Program-made: the position numbers and the translations under genes | The notes under the pieces: model-generated | Databases searched by the model: none | Seen by the model: only the letters and a program-made list of their open reading frames with translations | What the model was told of the DNA's origin: nothing | In this document: positions 26,392-35,284 of the stretch, one piece after another | Layout: the number at the start of each line of letters is the position of its first letter | Position numbering within the stretch: the first letter of the stretch is position 1 | Assembly (NCBI GenBank): GCA_050949255.1 | Contig: JBMNFJ010000017.1 | Coordinates: forward strand, 186,001 to 250,000 | Source: UBA3941 sp002385665 | Lineage (GTDB): Bacteria > Bacillota > Clostridia > Caldicoprobacterales > UBA3941 | Length of the DNA: 64,000 nt | Direction of reading: 5' to 3'

Positions 26392-26499
26392 TAACCTCAA
26401 CTCCTCCGGTTTATGTGTTACAGGTATATTATTCACCATAATTATCCTATTTATACAGCTAAAACCCATATCCCATTCTGATCAAGGAAATCCATTACA

Positions 26500-27285
26500 T
26501 TATTCTCCAGCCCTTATAATTATTTTGACCTGATCATTATCCATGTTTTCCCCTATGTCCTTAACCTCACCTAATTTGGATAATTCATGGTATATGATAC
26601 TCCTATCCTCTTGACTGGAAACCTTAATATCGATGGAATTTTCATCACTTCCAATCAGCTCAAGTTCATTATCTATGGCTATAAACTTCAGAGTTTCCGG
26701 GGTTATGCATATATCCTGCACATATACCTCCACCACATCCGATTGTATCTCGGATATCTCTGCTCGAGGTTGCTCTTTACTTATTATATCTACCCCATCC
26801 TCATCCCTTAAAACCTCTTCTTGAATATCAGCATATCCGGTATCATCCACCTCCATAGCAGCCTCATCCTCAGCGGGGGATTCAAAACTCATAACCCCTG
26901 ATTCTTCACCTATAGCGTCTTCCGCTATCTCACCCGGGGGTGTGACGGTGGTTGCCAATCTGTCCGTTATACCTGTATCCAGGACAGCTTTTATAGAAAA
27001 GAAGATTACCAGTACTCCTGCTACAGCTCCCGCCCACCTCAACCAGGGGGATGCAAGCAGGGTTCTTCCGGATCCCATTCTACTAAACAGCTTATCCTTA
27101 AAGCCATGGGGTACGGGCTCTGGTTCCAAACTATTCACCATAGAAATGACATCCTGGGTTTCCTGGAAGCTTTCCCTACATATCTTGCACTGCTTTAAGT
27201 GATTTTCCAGTTCTTCCTTATCCTGTTCCTCCAGCATATCATCTATATAAAGACTTATATAATAGTCAAAATCCTTGCAATCCAT
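26500..27285 (-). CDS. Zinc-finger anti-sigma factor (RsiW-like)
   Basis: A 261-residue membrane anti-sigma factor. The N-terminal cytoplasmic part has the zinc anti-sigma motif His29-x3-Cys33-x2-Cys36. A single membrane helix lies at about 82-103 (LRWAGAVAGVLVIFFSIKAVL), and a Glu/Asp-rich extracellular part follows, ending in a small beta domain. It should hold the co-encoded ECF sigma factor inactive at the membrane until a signal triggers cleavage or release. The ATG at 27285 overlaps the sigma stop as TGATG, which suggests translational coupling and balanced amounts. Confidence 0.88.
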   Translation of the reverse strand: MDCKDFDYYISLYIDDMLEEQDKEELENHLKQCKICRESFQETQDVISMVNSLEPEPVPHGFKDKLFSRMGSGRTLLASPWLRWAGAVAGVLVIFFSIKAVLDTGITDRLATTVTPPGEIAEDAIGEESGVMSFESPAEDEAAMEVDDTGYADIQEEVLRDEDGVDIISKEQPRAEISEIQSDVVEVYVQDICITPETLKFIAIDNELELIGSDENSIDIKVSSQEDRSIIYHELSKLGEVKDIGENMDNDQVKIIIRAGE

Positions 27286-27866
27286 CACTTTACCCTCCTC
27301 TCGTCGTACCCAGCCAGCCGGGATTTCAGAGTCTCCCGCAACAGGGCCCTGGCCCGGCTTATGTTGGACTTTACCGTTCCCAGGGGTATATTCAAAATGT
27401 CGGCAATCTCCTGATAGGTATAATTCTGTATATCTCTCAATATAATTATGGATTTATAATCAGGCTTTAATTCCGCTATACATTCCTTAATCAGATCATA
27501 TTTCTCACGACTCACCATTTGATCCTCAGGTAATGGTTCCCTGTCGGGAACATTCATTTGCCTGTCATTTTCCTCCCGTGGACTTAAGGATAAAAGCCTA
27601 AATTTCTTCTTTCGGTGGTTATCTATACAGGTGTTATGGGCAATCCGATAAATCCATGTCGAAAACTTGCTTTCACTCTTAAAGGAACCCAAACTCCTAT
27701 ATACCTTTATAAATACCTCCTGAGCCAAATCCTCGGCGTCCTCGGCATTGTTGGTCATACGAAAACAATAATTGTATATTTGCTTGTCATACAGCAATAC
27801 CAGTTCCTCAAAGGCGTCCATATCGCCGTCAATCGATCTTTTAATCAATTGGGATTCTATATTCAT
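27285..27866 (-). CDS. ECF sigma factor (SigW/RpoE type)
   Basis: A 193-residue extracytoplasmic-function sigma factor. Region 2 (YDKQIYNYCFRMTNNAEDAEDLAQEVFIKVY..., with FSTWIYRIAHNTCID for -10 recognition) and region 4 (IIILRDIQNYTYQEIADILNIPLGTVKSNISRAR) are intact. I start at ATG 27866 after AAGGGGGG. An in-frame start 14 codons upstream has no ribosome site. It forms an operon with the anti-sigma factor downstream. The trigger and regulon are unknown. ECF operons often control themselves, but I found no clear ECF promoter upstream. Confidence 0.94.
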   Translation of the reverse strand: MNIESQLIKRSIDGDMDAFEELVLLYDKQIYNYCFRMTNNAEDAEDLAQEVFIKVYRSLGSFKSESKFSTWIYRIAHNTCIDNHRKKKFRLLSLSPREENDRQMNVPDREPLPEDQMVSREKYDLIKECIAELKPDYKSIIILRDIQNYTYQEIADILNIPLGTVKSNISRARALLRETLKSRLAGYDERRVK

Positions 27867-28102
27867 GAGTTCTACCCCCCTTAAACAGGCTATCTGGATG
27901 ATAACCACCGTATAATTATATCATAATACCAGTCCGGCAGATACCCGGAAGTGTCAGCTGTATATATTCCTTAATAGTATTTTTATTGTACAAACCCTCG
28001 TATACTCTGATATAATAATTTTATACCAGATACCGCTCTAATTGTATTTCATATACCGATATACACCTTATAAACCATAAGTAATAACAGAGGAGCATAT
28101 GG

Positions 28103-29311
28103 ATGTCCTTAGAAGGTTCGAAAAAATGTGACGTTATAATTTTATCTGCAGATTTTGGTTCCGGCCACCACCAGGTCTCCCTTGCCCTGGAAAAAGTTCT
28201 AAAGGAGCGCCGTCCCTTTTGGGAGGTTGGAATATTTAATTACTTTCAATACATAAACCCCTTCTTCGACAAATCCTTAAGGTTTGGCTATACCCAAATG
28301 CTTAAACACTTTCCATGGGGATATGATTGGTTTTATAAGGCAACCAGGGAGGCAGACCCCAACTCTAGATCGCGGCAAATGCTAAATAATATGGGACGAA
28401 AAAGGATACACCAATTGATTTTGAAACACTCTCCCAAGGTAGTTATATGTACCTTCCCCACCCCGGCCGGAGTAGTCTCACAGCTAAAACAGAAAGGCAT
28501 GATCAATACTCCCCTGGCTGTTGTTATTACCGATGTATCCGCTCATAGCCAGTGGATACATCCCATGGTCGATGCCTATATAGTAGCGGCGGATGTGGTT
28601 GCTCAGCGCCTTATCAAAAAAGGTATCCCAGCAGAAAAGATACATGTTACAGGCATACCTGTCAGACCGCAATTCGAAGCTCCTGTTCCGGATCCCGGCT
28701 TCTGGATAAAGCATAATCTGGATCAGTCCCTATTTACCCTGCTCATTATGGGGGGAGGGGAGGGGTTTATGCCGGGTATAGACAGAATATGTGAAAGGCT
28801 GGACAATATGGGGCTACCCATGCAGATAATCGCCCTGGCGGGATCCAATAAAACCCTTGCCAGAAATCTGCAGGAGCTGGCCCAACACTCCTCTATTCCC
28901 ATTCGGGTGCTTGGATATACAGAAAAAATTGCCCCCATTATGAAGGGTAGCAATTTACTCCTTTCCAAGGCGGGCGGAATAACGGTATTTGAGGCTCTGG
29001 CGGTGAAACTTCCAATCCTTCTGTATAAGCCCCTGCCGGGGCACGAGATGGGTAACGTAAATTTCTTACTGGATAATGGAGCAGCCCTCATGGCTCAAAA
29101 TGAAAACCAGGCAGTGGAACTCATTAAGGACGCCGTAGAGAATCCCTCCATCCTCGAAGGCACATCAAAGGCCATGGCCCCTCTTTCCAAACCCTCCTCC
29201 GCCAGGCATGCTGTTAATGCAATTATTGGGCTTGTACCCTGGGATCATTATATTAAGCCCGAGGATGGGGTCTTGCAGGAAGAAAAATTATATGCGCATA
29301 AGAGAAGATAG
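28103..29311 (+). CDS. MGDG-synthase/UgtP-like processive glycolipid glycosyltransferase
   Basis: A 402-residue glycosyltransferase of the GT28 type. The N-terminal acceptor domain starts ILSADFGSGHHQ, as in UgtP and plant MGDG synthases. The C-terminal UDP-sugar domain has MGGGEGFMPG, GYTEKIAPIMKGSNLLLSKAGGITVFEAL and PGHEMGNVNFL. These enzymes transfer glucose or galactose to diacylglycerol at the membrane, giving glycolipids or lipoteichoic acid anchors. GAGGAG lies seven bases before the ATG. It is followed after 48 bases by a polysaccharide deacetylase, and together they form an envelope gene group. Sugar donor and product are not decidable. Confidence 0.88.
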   Translation: MSLEGSKKCDVIILSADFGSGHHQVSLALEKVLKERRPFWEVGIFNYFQYINPFFDKSLRFGYTQMLKHFPWGYDWFYKATREADPNSRSRQMLNNMGRKRIHQLILKHSPKVVICTFPTPAGVVSQLKQKGMINTPLAVVITDVSAHSQWIHPMVDAYIVAADVVAQRLIKKGIPAEKIHVTGIPVRPQFEAPVPDPGFWIKHNLDQSLFTLLIMGGGEGFMPGIDRICERLDNMGLPMQIIALAGSNKTLARNLQELAQHSSIPIRVLGYTEKIAPIMKGSNLLLSKAGGITVFEALAVKLPILLYKPLPGHEMGNVNFLLDNGAALMAQNENQAVELIKDAVENPSILEGTSKAMAPLSKPSSARHAVNAIIGLVPWDHYIKPEDGVLQEEKLYAHKRR

Positions 29312-29359
29312 GAATGATGTCGTCGAAGGGTTTCAGAGTTATTTAAGGGATGTGAAAAT

Positions 29360-30067
29360 ATGTGGTGGCTATTTCCTCTTGTCCTAGTGGCCATTTTTTT
29401 AATATATTGTTTACTGCCCAGCTATTGGGCGCGAAATCGCTCAAATGGGGTGTTTAGGGAGGGTTCAGGTAAGGAAAAAGAAATCTACCTTACCTTTGAC
29501 GATGGACCAAATCCAGACTACACACCCAGATTATTGGATATTCTAAAGGAAAACCAAGTCAAGGCTACCTTCTTTATAATGGGAAGGCAGGCCAGGCTTT
29601 ATCCTGATATAGTGAAACGCATAGCCCAGGAAGGACACACCATCGGATGCCATTCCTATTCCCATCGCCATGCCTGGCTTATGCCACCAATAACCACCTT
29701 TAGGGATATGACCCACACCTATAAGGCTATATCCCTGGCCTCGGGCGTAACCCCTGAGTGGTATCGCCCACCATGGGGGGGATTTAACCTCTTAAGCATA
29801 GCCGCTGCAAGGAGATTGGGACTGAATATAGCCTTCTGGTCCATAGAAGCCCAGGATTGGGCGCAAAACACTACTGCTGAGCACATATTTAATACCGTTG
29901 TGGATAAGGCAGTTCCCGGCTCTGTCGTAGTCCTCCATGATAATCAGGGGGATCCCGGAGCCCCGGAAAACACCCTAAGGGCCCTGCCCAGGATCATTGA
30001 ATCCCTCCGGAAAGAGGGATACAGCTTCGTAGGCCTGGAGAAAACTAAGGGGGTATACCATGCTTAA
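29360..30067 (+). CDS. Polysaccharide deacetylase (NodB domain)
   Basis: A 235-residue CE4-type deacetylase with an N-terminal hydrophobic anchor (WWLFPLVLVAIFLIYCLLP). Motif 1 is TFDDGPNPDYT, motif 2 HSYSHRH, motif 3 RPPWGGFN, and the late LHDN matches motif 5. These proteins remove N-acetyl groups from peptidoglycan or related polymers outside the membrane. It overlaps the next gene by eight bases. In several Firmicutes the deacetylase and the YkoP-like domain form one chain, and here they are separate. Substrate not proven. Confidence 0.9.
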   Translation: MWWLFPLVLVAIFLIYCLLPSYWARNRSNGVFREGSGKEKEIYLTFDDGPNPDYTPRLLDILKENQVKATFFIMGRQARLYPDIVKRIAQEGHTIGCHSYSHRHAWLMPPITTFRDMTHTYKAISLASGVTPEWYRPPWGGFNLLSIAAARRLGLNIAFWSIEAQDWAQNTTAEHIFNTVVDKAVPGSVVVLHDNQGDPGAPENTLRALPRIIESLRKEGYSFVGLEKTKGVYHA

Positions 30068-30620
30068 GTCAATAATCAGGCCCATTATAACCCTTTGGGA
30101 GAAAATATTCTCATGGGCGGAAAACATAAAGCCAGTAGAGGGTTCACCCTATGGCCTATTGAGGATGTCGGTTCATCCATACAAGGGCCTGCCTGCTACC
30201 CTGGATGACGAAACCAAGATTAGCCCCGGAGACTATGTGTTGGAATTACATATCTCTAACCTAACCCTGGCCCAAGGTGTAGTGGCGGGGATAGAAGTCA
30301 CCTCGGATATCCAACTCCTGCGCCTTTTCCGGGAAGAGATCGCCCATTTGGCCCAGCAAGCCCATCAAGGCAAGCTGGATCCAAGGATAAAAGCGATCTG
30401 GGGTGTTTCCATGATGGGCCCTGCCTTGAGGAGATTGGGCTTTACCCTGGAACCCATGAAGGAGGGCATGGGTTCCAAAATGATCGTAATGTGGATGACC
30501 TTTCTAAAATGGGTGTTCTCACCCAAGGATGCGAAAACTGCGTCCAGAAAAAAAAGAAAGCGCCAGGGCTACCAATACTGGATGTCCCTGGAGCAATTGA
30601 TAAATCGATATGTTCGTTAA
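30060..30620 (+). CDS. YkoP-like domain protein
   Basis: A 186-residue soluble, membrane-associated-looking protein with the features of the YkoP domain (YGLLRMSVHPYKGLP, GDYVLELHISN, GVSMMGPALRRLGFTLEPM). This domain is commonly found at the C-terminus of, or next to, polysaccharide deacetylases. Its start ATG lies within the deacetylase stop region (eight-base overlap) with AAGGGGG six bases upstream, so the two are translationally coupled. The basic tail (ASRKKRKRQ) may bind phospholipid or wall polymer. The biochemical role is unknown. Confidence 0.8.
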   Translation: MLKSIIRPIITLWEKIFSWAENIKPVEGSPYGLLRMSVHPYKGLPATLDDETKISPGDYVLELHISNLTLAQGVVAGIEVTSDIQLLRLFREEIAHLAQQAHQGKLDPRIKAIWGVSMMGPALRRLGFTLEPMKEGMGSKMIVMWMTFLKWVFSPKDAKTASRKKRKRQGYQYWMSLEQLINRYVR

Positions 30621-30646
30621 CAACTATGTGTGAATTATATGGATAC

Positions 30647-32569
30647 CTAGCGGTGGTTGGGGTTTCTTCTCCTTACCCCAGCCTTTTTTGTCTTGCCCTT
30701 TTTCTTTCCCTTGCTGCCACGCTTGAGATCCCGAAGCAAATATATCATACCCCCGACCGTAGCAAGGGCAAGACCAGCTACGACCCACAGCAGCTTCTTA
30801 AGAAAACTGATTTTCGGGTTTTGGGTGGGTTCCTGAGGGGTTTCATCCCCGCCTATGGTAATCTCATATGGGGCACTCACGAATTCCACATCTTCGCCCT
30901 GGTAGGTGACCCCTCTGGCGGTAACCGTAAAGGATGTATTCTCCTCGATATCCAACCCGGCCAGGGTTAGGGTCTCCTCATCTCCGGGTTCCAGGGTCAG
31001 GATGCTTCCAATGCTGAGATCCCTCTCATTTAGGATAAGATCAATATTATCAATTCTTATATTCCCTTCATTTATTACGGTACATATGAGGTCCACCGTC
31101 CCGGCTTCGGCTAAGGATTTGGGCTCTGAGTCAAGCCTAATGACCAAAAGGGGATGTGTCTCAACTCCGCTGATGACTATCTCAATTAATTCCCCCTGAA
31201 ATTCATATTCATATCCAGAATCCTTATCCCTTGCATACACCCTGGGATGACTGATCATATCCTTCTCGACAATTCTTTCAAATGTAAAAGTCTCCGTTTG
31301 ACCCGGCTTTAGCTCATCAAAAGCGGCAACTTCACCAAACTCCGGCTCGTGGACCCGCACATCCACCATGGTTACCTTACCGGTATTCTTGAGAGTATAC
31401 TCTATAATAGCGGTGTCGCCTACAGCTAATTCCTCCGGCGTTACCCTGTTGGTTATTTCCAGTTCCGCCTCTATGGCTGAAAACTTGGCAGTATAGGATG
31501 CCTGAACGTTCCTACCGGTGCCCTCTTCGACACCGGTTGCTGTAAAGGTGTATTCCTTTCCCGGCTCCACCCTCTGGGCATATATTATTGCCCCTTCTTT
31601 CCCCGGTTCCAGCTTATCCTTGGTCAAGATCTCCTTCCCTGTCCAATCCCTTAAGCTGACACCTGTAATGGCTCTATTCCCTTTGTTTTCAACTATAAGA
31701 CTAAAATCCACCTCTTCGTTGGGTGCTATCCTTGTCTTGTTGGTTTTTCCTGTTATTACCAGCGGGTTTTCCACCTGTTTTTCCTCTACCACCACTTCAA
31801 CTGCTGCGTTTTTGAATTCCCTTGTTATATTGCCCTGTCCTTCTATTGGGCCCTGGAAAACAATGATAGGATGACTTTTTGTAGTAGACTCCAGTTTAAA
31901 GGCCTTGGAAACTGTTGCAGTTTCGCCTGGGGACAAAACGGGTATAACTCCTATATCCCCCAGCACACTGTCCTTAACAACGATATTATTGATATTTATA
32001 TTAGCCGATGATTTTATCTCAAAGGTATAGGTAACCTCAGTCCCTGGGGGTATTGGTCCGCCTGTGCTGGCTTTATATACAACGCTGACCCCTGTTGACA
32101 GAACCGTTATCTGCTTTTTCCCACTGGATATAAGATGAGGTCCGTCCCCATCCTCCAAAATATATAGTATCGAATATTCCAGGGTATAGGTGGTTGGCTT
32201 TTCCTGAGCCTTAAATTTTCTACCCTGAAGTGTTTTCGTTTGTCCTGCATCAATTCTAAAATCGGTACTTGGGGCACCTTCTCCAGGTACTGCACGGCCG
32301 CTTTCATCCAGAAGGGTCTCTTCCAATATTATATTGGTTATATTCTTATCAGTGCCATTCTGTATCTCATAATTGAGCATAAATCCGGATTGGGAAAGGA
32401 CGTAATAATTCCCGTCTATCAAACCCACATTTTCTCCTACAAAGCGTTCTGTGGATGTAACCTTTCCCTCGGCTACGGATGGTTTGATTCCATAACTCGA
32501 GAATGCCAAGGCCATTATCAGCGTCAGCGAAATTATAGACTTAAATATTATTGACAACTTAGTTTTCAT
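30647..32569 (-). CDS. Secreted multi-domain CARDB/NEW3-like protein with C-terminal membrane anchor
   Basis: A 640-residue extracellular protein. It has an N-terminal signal peptide (KLSIIFKSIISLTLIMALAFS), then about five beta-sandwich repeats of the CARDB/NEW3/DUF11 kind with recurring phrases such as ELKPGQTETFTFER and LEPGDEETLTL. A C-terminal membrane helix (LLWVVAGLALATVGGMIYLL) and a Lys/Arg-rich tail follow. There is no LPxTG motif. I start at ATG 32569, which has GGGGAG seven bases upstream. It overlaps the end of sfsA by 11 bases. The role is probably adhesive or structural at the cell surface, with no ligand visible. Confidence 0.78.
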   Translation of the reverse strand: MKTKLSIIFKSIISLTLIMALAFSSYGIKPSVAEGKVTSTERFVGENVGLIDGNYYVLSQSGFMLNYEIQNGTDKNITNIILEETLLDESGRAVPGEGAPSTDFRIDAGQTKTLQGRKFKAQEKPTTYTLEYSILYILEDGDGPHLISSGKKQITVLSTGVSVVYKASTGGPIPPGTEVTYTFEIKSSANININNIVVKDSVLGDIGVIPVLSPGETATVSKAFKLESTTKSHPIIVFQGPIEGQGNITREFKNAAVEVVVEEKQVENPLVITGKTNKTRIAPNEEVDFSLIVENKGNRAITGVSLRDWTGKEILTKDKLEPGKEGAIIYAQRVEPGKEYTFTATGVEEGTGRNVQASYTAKFSAIEAELEITNRVTPEELAVGDTAIIEYTLKNTGKVTMVDVRVHEPEFGEVAAFDELKPGQTETFTFERIVEKDMISHPRVYARDKDSGYEYEFQGELIEIVISGVETHPLLVIRLDSEPKSLAEAGTVDLICTVINEGNIRIDNIDLILNERDLSIGSILTLEPGDEETLTLAGLDIEENTSFTVTARGVTYQGEDVEFVSAPYEITIGGDETPQEPTQNPKISFLKKLLWVVAGLALATVGGMIYLLRDLKRGSKGKKKGKTKKAGVRRRNPNHR

Positions 32570-33299
32570 CATCCTTCTCCCCTTCAATATCGTTCAATGC
32601 AACCCCAGGCATTTCCAGAATAAAATCCAAACTGTCCCCTATAACAATTTCATCTTCTCTTACCAGGCTATCATAGACCAGGATCTCTACTCCCTGGCTA
32701 TGGGCAGCTTTCAGAGCCCTCCCAAATTCAGGATCCATCCCATGGTTGGGTGTAAAGCACTTCACCCCCTCCATCTGGACCAAAAAGATGATGTAGCTAT
32801 GATAGCCCTGCCTTTTAGCCTCTATCAGCTCATGAACATGCCTTGCTCCCCTTTGGGTAGGCGCATCGGGAAACATGCACATTCCATCGTATTCCAGGGT
32901 CACACCCTTAACTTCAATAAAACCTTTCCGATCCTTGTCTTCAAAATAGATATCAAAACGGGAATTTCCAAAAGTTGCTTCCCTTTTAATTTTAGTAACG
33001 TCTTGTAGACCATCTATTTTATTTTGGGTGATGGCTTCATATACCACGGTGTTGGGCGCCTGAGAATCGGTATTTATAAGTAAATCTCCCTTATAACCAC
33101 CTATTATGGAATACCTGGTCTTTCGATTTGAATTTATCCCTTCCTCCAAGATTACTGTAGTCCCTTCTACAAATATCTCCTTGCACCTTCCGGTATTCTT
33201 GACATGTACCTTCTCCCTTTTTCCGTCCAGTTCAACATTGGCGATAAAACGGTTTGGCCTGTCAATAAATTTTGCACGCCTTATGCCATTATATTTCAT
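32559..33299 (-). CDS. sfsA: SfsA family DNA/sugar fermentation stimulation protein
   Basis: A 246-residue member of the SfsA family (RRAKFIDRPNRFIANVELDG...VHVKNTGRCKEI, and FIEVKGVTLE in the centre). The fold has a nuclease-like domain with conserved Asp and Lys residues, and the E. coli protein binds DNA. The name comes from stimulation of maltose use in E. coli, and the precise role remains unclear. The ATG at 33299 has only a weak ribosome site. The gene end overlaps the start of the CARDB-like gene, so they are probably co-transcribed by chance or for linked expression. Confidence 0.92.
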   Translation of the reverse strand: MKYNGIRRAKFIDRPNRFIANVELDGKREKVHVKNTGRCKEIFVEGTTVILEEGINSNRKTRYSIIGGYKGDLLINTDSQAPNTVVYEAITQNKIDGLQDVTKIKREATFGNSRFDIYFEDKDRKGFIEVKGVTLEYDGMCMFPDAPTQRGARHVHELIEAKRQGYHSYIIFLVQMEGVKCFTPNHGMDPEFGRALKAAHSQGVEILVYDSLVREDEIVIGDSLDFILEMPGVALNDIEGEKDDEN

Positions 33300-33340
33300 C
33301 TAAATTCCATCCAGTCTTCCTTTTTGGGTCATAGCCTTAT

Positions 33341-34066
33341 TCAACCTAGTCCCCGTCTTCGGTATACCAATAAGAGTAGTACAAAAGCAACTGCTATACT
33401 ACCAAGCAGGATCCCCAGTTCGGGAATCATATCAAGGAGGGTATGGTTCCCCTCGAATTCGTTGAGTGCCCTGTAGAGCATATCATTATAATAATAGGTT
33501 GGAAAGACTTTTGCAATCTTTTCTAAAGTAGGTGAGCCCATACTGCCCAACATTGGTACCAGCAGCAAAGCCATATAGACAGGGGTACCCACCACACCGG
33601 TAGCCATTTGATTCTTGGATAATAAACCGACAATGATACCCACCTGTATGCAAAATACAGCGGTCAATATGCCTCCTACCAGGATAACGGCCATTTGATC
33701 GGGGTCAACTCCACCGAACATGGCTATAAGAATAATAAAGCTCACTATTATGCTAATGAAGGTTAAAAGTCCCTTCCCTATAAACACCTCTACTGAATTG
33801 GCCGGGGACAGGAGCAATACCTCAAGGGTCTTCTTCTCCTTTTCCTCCGCTATCATCATGGAGGGAACATACATGCCTACCATAACCACCAGGAATAAAA
33901 TCCCAAAGGAGAGGGCAAATCCTCTCGGCATACCGGGAATAAAGTTGTCGTAGATATAGGCCAGCAATATGGGTATCAGATACATTATCAGGATGTTGAT
34001 GTTGGTCTTAAAATCGTGTGCTTCTTTTATGAGGATAGCACCTATCCTTTTAAACGATAAGGTCAT
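33341..34066 (-). CDS. ABC-2 type transporter permease
   Basis: A 241-residue integral membrane protein with six helices of the ABC-2 family. The first follows an N-terminal amphipathic part (MTLSFKRIGAILIKEAHDFK). It contains the conserved EEKEKKTLEVLLLSPANSVEVFIGK loop, typical of the NatB/ABC-2 exporters. The gene overlaps the ATPase gene by four bases (ATGA). Such pairs export lipids, sodium, antibiotics or other compounds and also occur in envelope assembly. Cargo not visible. Confidence 0.88.
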   Translation of the reverse strand: MTLSFKRIGAILIKEAHDFKTNINILIMYLIPILLAYIYDNFIPGMPRGFALSFGILFLVVMVGMYVPSMMIAEEKEKKTLEVLLLSPANSVEVFIGKGLLTFISIIVSFIILIAMFGGVDPDQMAVILVGGILTAVFCIQVGIIVGLLSKNQMATGVVGTPVYMALLLVPMLGSMGSPTLEKIAKVFPTYYYNDMLYRALNEFEGNHTLLDMIPELGILLGSIAVAFVLLLLVYRRRGLG

Positions 34067-34911
34067 GCAAATTCCCTCCCTGTCACCTTAACAAATATCT
34101 CAGCCAATGTTGGCTCACAGGAATGAACGGACCGCACCTTTCCCTCTGTCATCCACTCCGATAAGAGCCTGGCAGACTCTTTGCTGTCCATATCCAATTC
34201 CTTTGATGCCAGCCCATGACCATCGTCTATTAAAACCTTTATTCGACGATTGGAATGATCCAGTTTTAAGGCCTCGGGGCTTCCCATCTCCACAATCTCG
34301 CCCTGGTTTAAAAATGCTACCCTGTTACACAGCTTGTCAACCTCTTCCATGTTATGAGACGTAAGCAGAATGGTTATCCCCTGATCGTTTAACTCCCTCA
34401 GTATCCTATGTATAGTATCGGCTGATGCCGGATCAAGCCCGGAGGTAGGCTCGTCTAAGAACAATATCTTTGGACTGTGTAAAAGCGCCCTGACCAGCAA
34501 TACCTTTTGTTTCATCCCCTTGGACAACTTTTTTACCTGAGTGTTCTTCTCCTTCAGCATGCCTATCCGCTCCAGATAATAATCCGTTTGTTTAATATCA
34601 CAACCATATAACCGGCAAAAGAGATCCAGGTTTTGGCCTATGGTCAGTCTCTCATATAGGTTGGTTTCCTCCGGAACTACGCCTATATGGCTGTGAAGCT
34701 CCTTTGCGCCTTTCATGACATCAAGGTCCATAATTTTCGCTTCTCCGCTGTCAGCCTTCAACTGCCCCGTAAGTATCCTCAAAGTCGTGGTCTTACCGGC
34801 ACCATTGGGGCCCAAAAAGCCAAAGATCTCACCCTCTCTGACCTGAAAGGATATACCTTTCAGGGCTCTTTTATCACCATAACTCTTAATCAAACTATTA
34901 ACCTCTATCAA
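34063..34911 (-). CDS. ABC-2 type transporter ATP-binding protein
   Basis: A 282-residue ATPase with Walker A GPNGAGKTTTL, signature LSKGMKQKVLLVRALL, Walker B ILFLDEPTSGLDP and the His switch in TSHNMEE. The C-terminal 70 residues form the extra domain usual in NatA/CcmA-like ATPases. It starts at TTG 34911 with GGGGGAGG seven bases upstream and is the first gene of a two-gene operon with the permease. Specificity unknown. Confidence 0.9.
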   Translation of the reverse strand: MIEVNSLIKSYGDKRALKGISFQVREGEIFGFLGPNGAGKTTTLRILTGQLKADSGEAKIMDLDVMKGAKELHSHIGVVPEETNLYERLTIGQNLDLFCRLYGCDIKQTDYYLERIGMLKEKNTQVKKLSKGMKQKVLLVRALLHSPKILFLDEPTSGLDPASADTIHRILRELNDQGITILLTSHNMEEVDKLCNRVAFLNQGEIVEMGSPEALKLDHSNRRIKVLIDDGHGLASKELDMDSKESARLLSEWMTEGKVRSVHSCEPTLAEIFVKVTGREFA

Positions 34912-35094
34912 TCCGCTTCCTCCCCCTCATTTAGTTCAATAGATAATGCGGTTTAACTACTCCGTTCTATTGCACAAGGACAAAACGAGTTCTATTCTGC
35001 TTATATTGAATGATATCGCAAAAGGCAACCAATGGTTTTATTATATATTTTTTCCCCGATTTTTCCAACCATTTTGTTTATATCTGATCGCTTC
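34912..35094. other. Intergenic region between divergent ABC and GltB-like genes (left part)
   Basis: AT-rich spacer with no gene. It should contain the promoter for the leftward ABC operon. I could not define it. Confidence 0.3.
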
Positions 35095-35170
35095 AAATCC
35101 ATCCTCCTTTTAGTAACGATACTAATATGTCAAAATGCACACATATAGCTAACTAAAACAGTTTGTATAA
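35095..35170. repeat. Solitary left segment of the composite repeat
   Basis: AAATCCATCCTCCTTTTAG ... ACATATAGCTAACTAAAACA aligns with the segments at 12,125, 15,641 and 51,864, but here it is not followed by the palindromic unit. This shows the two parts can occur separately. Confidence 0.6.
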
Positions 35171-35284
35171 GGATAGAAGAGGTTAAATCAGGTCGAATGA
35201 TAAGTGGTTATTTCCACATAATATGATTACCGTCTATATTCTGTCCTTTATTTAACTATATAGGCTAAAGAGGAGGAAAATCCT

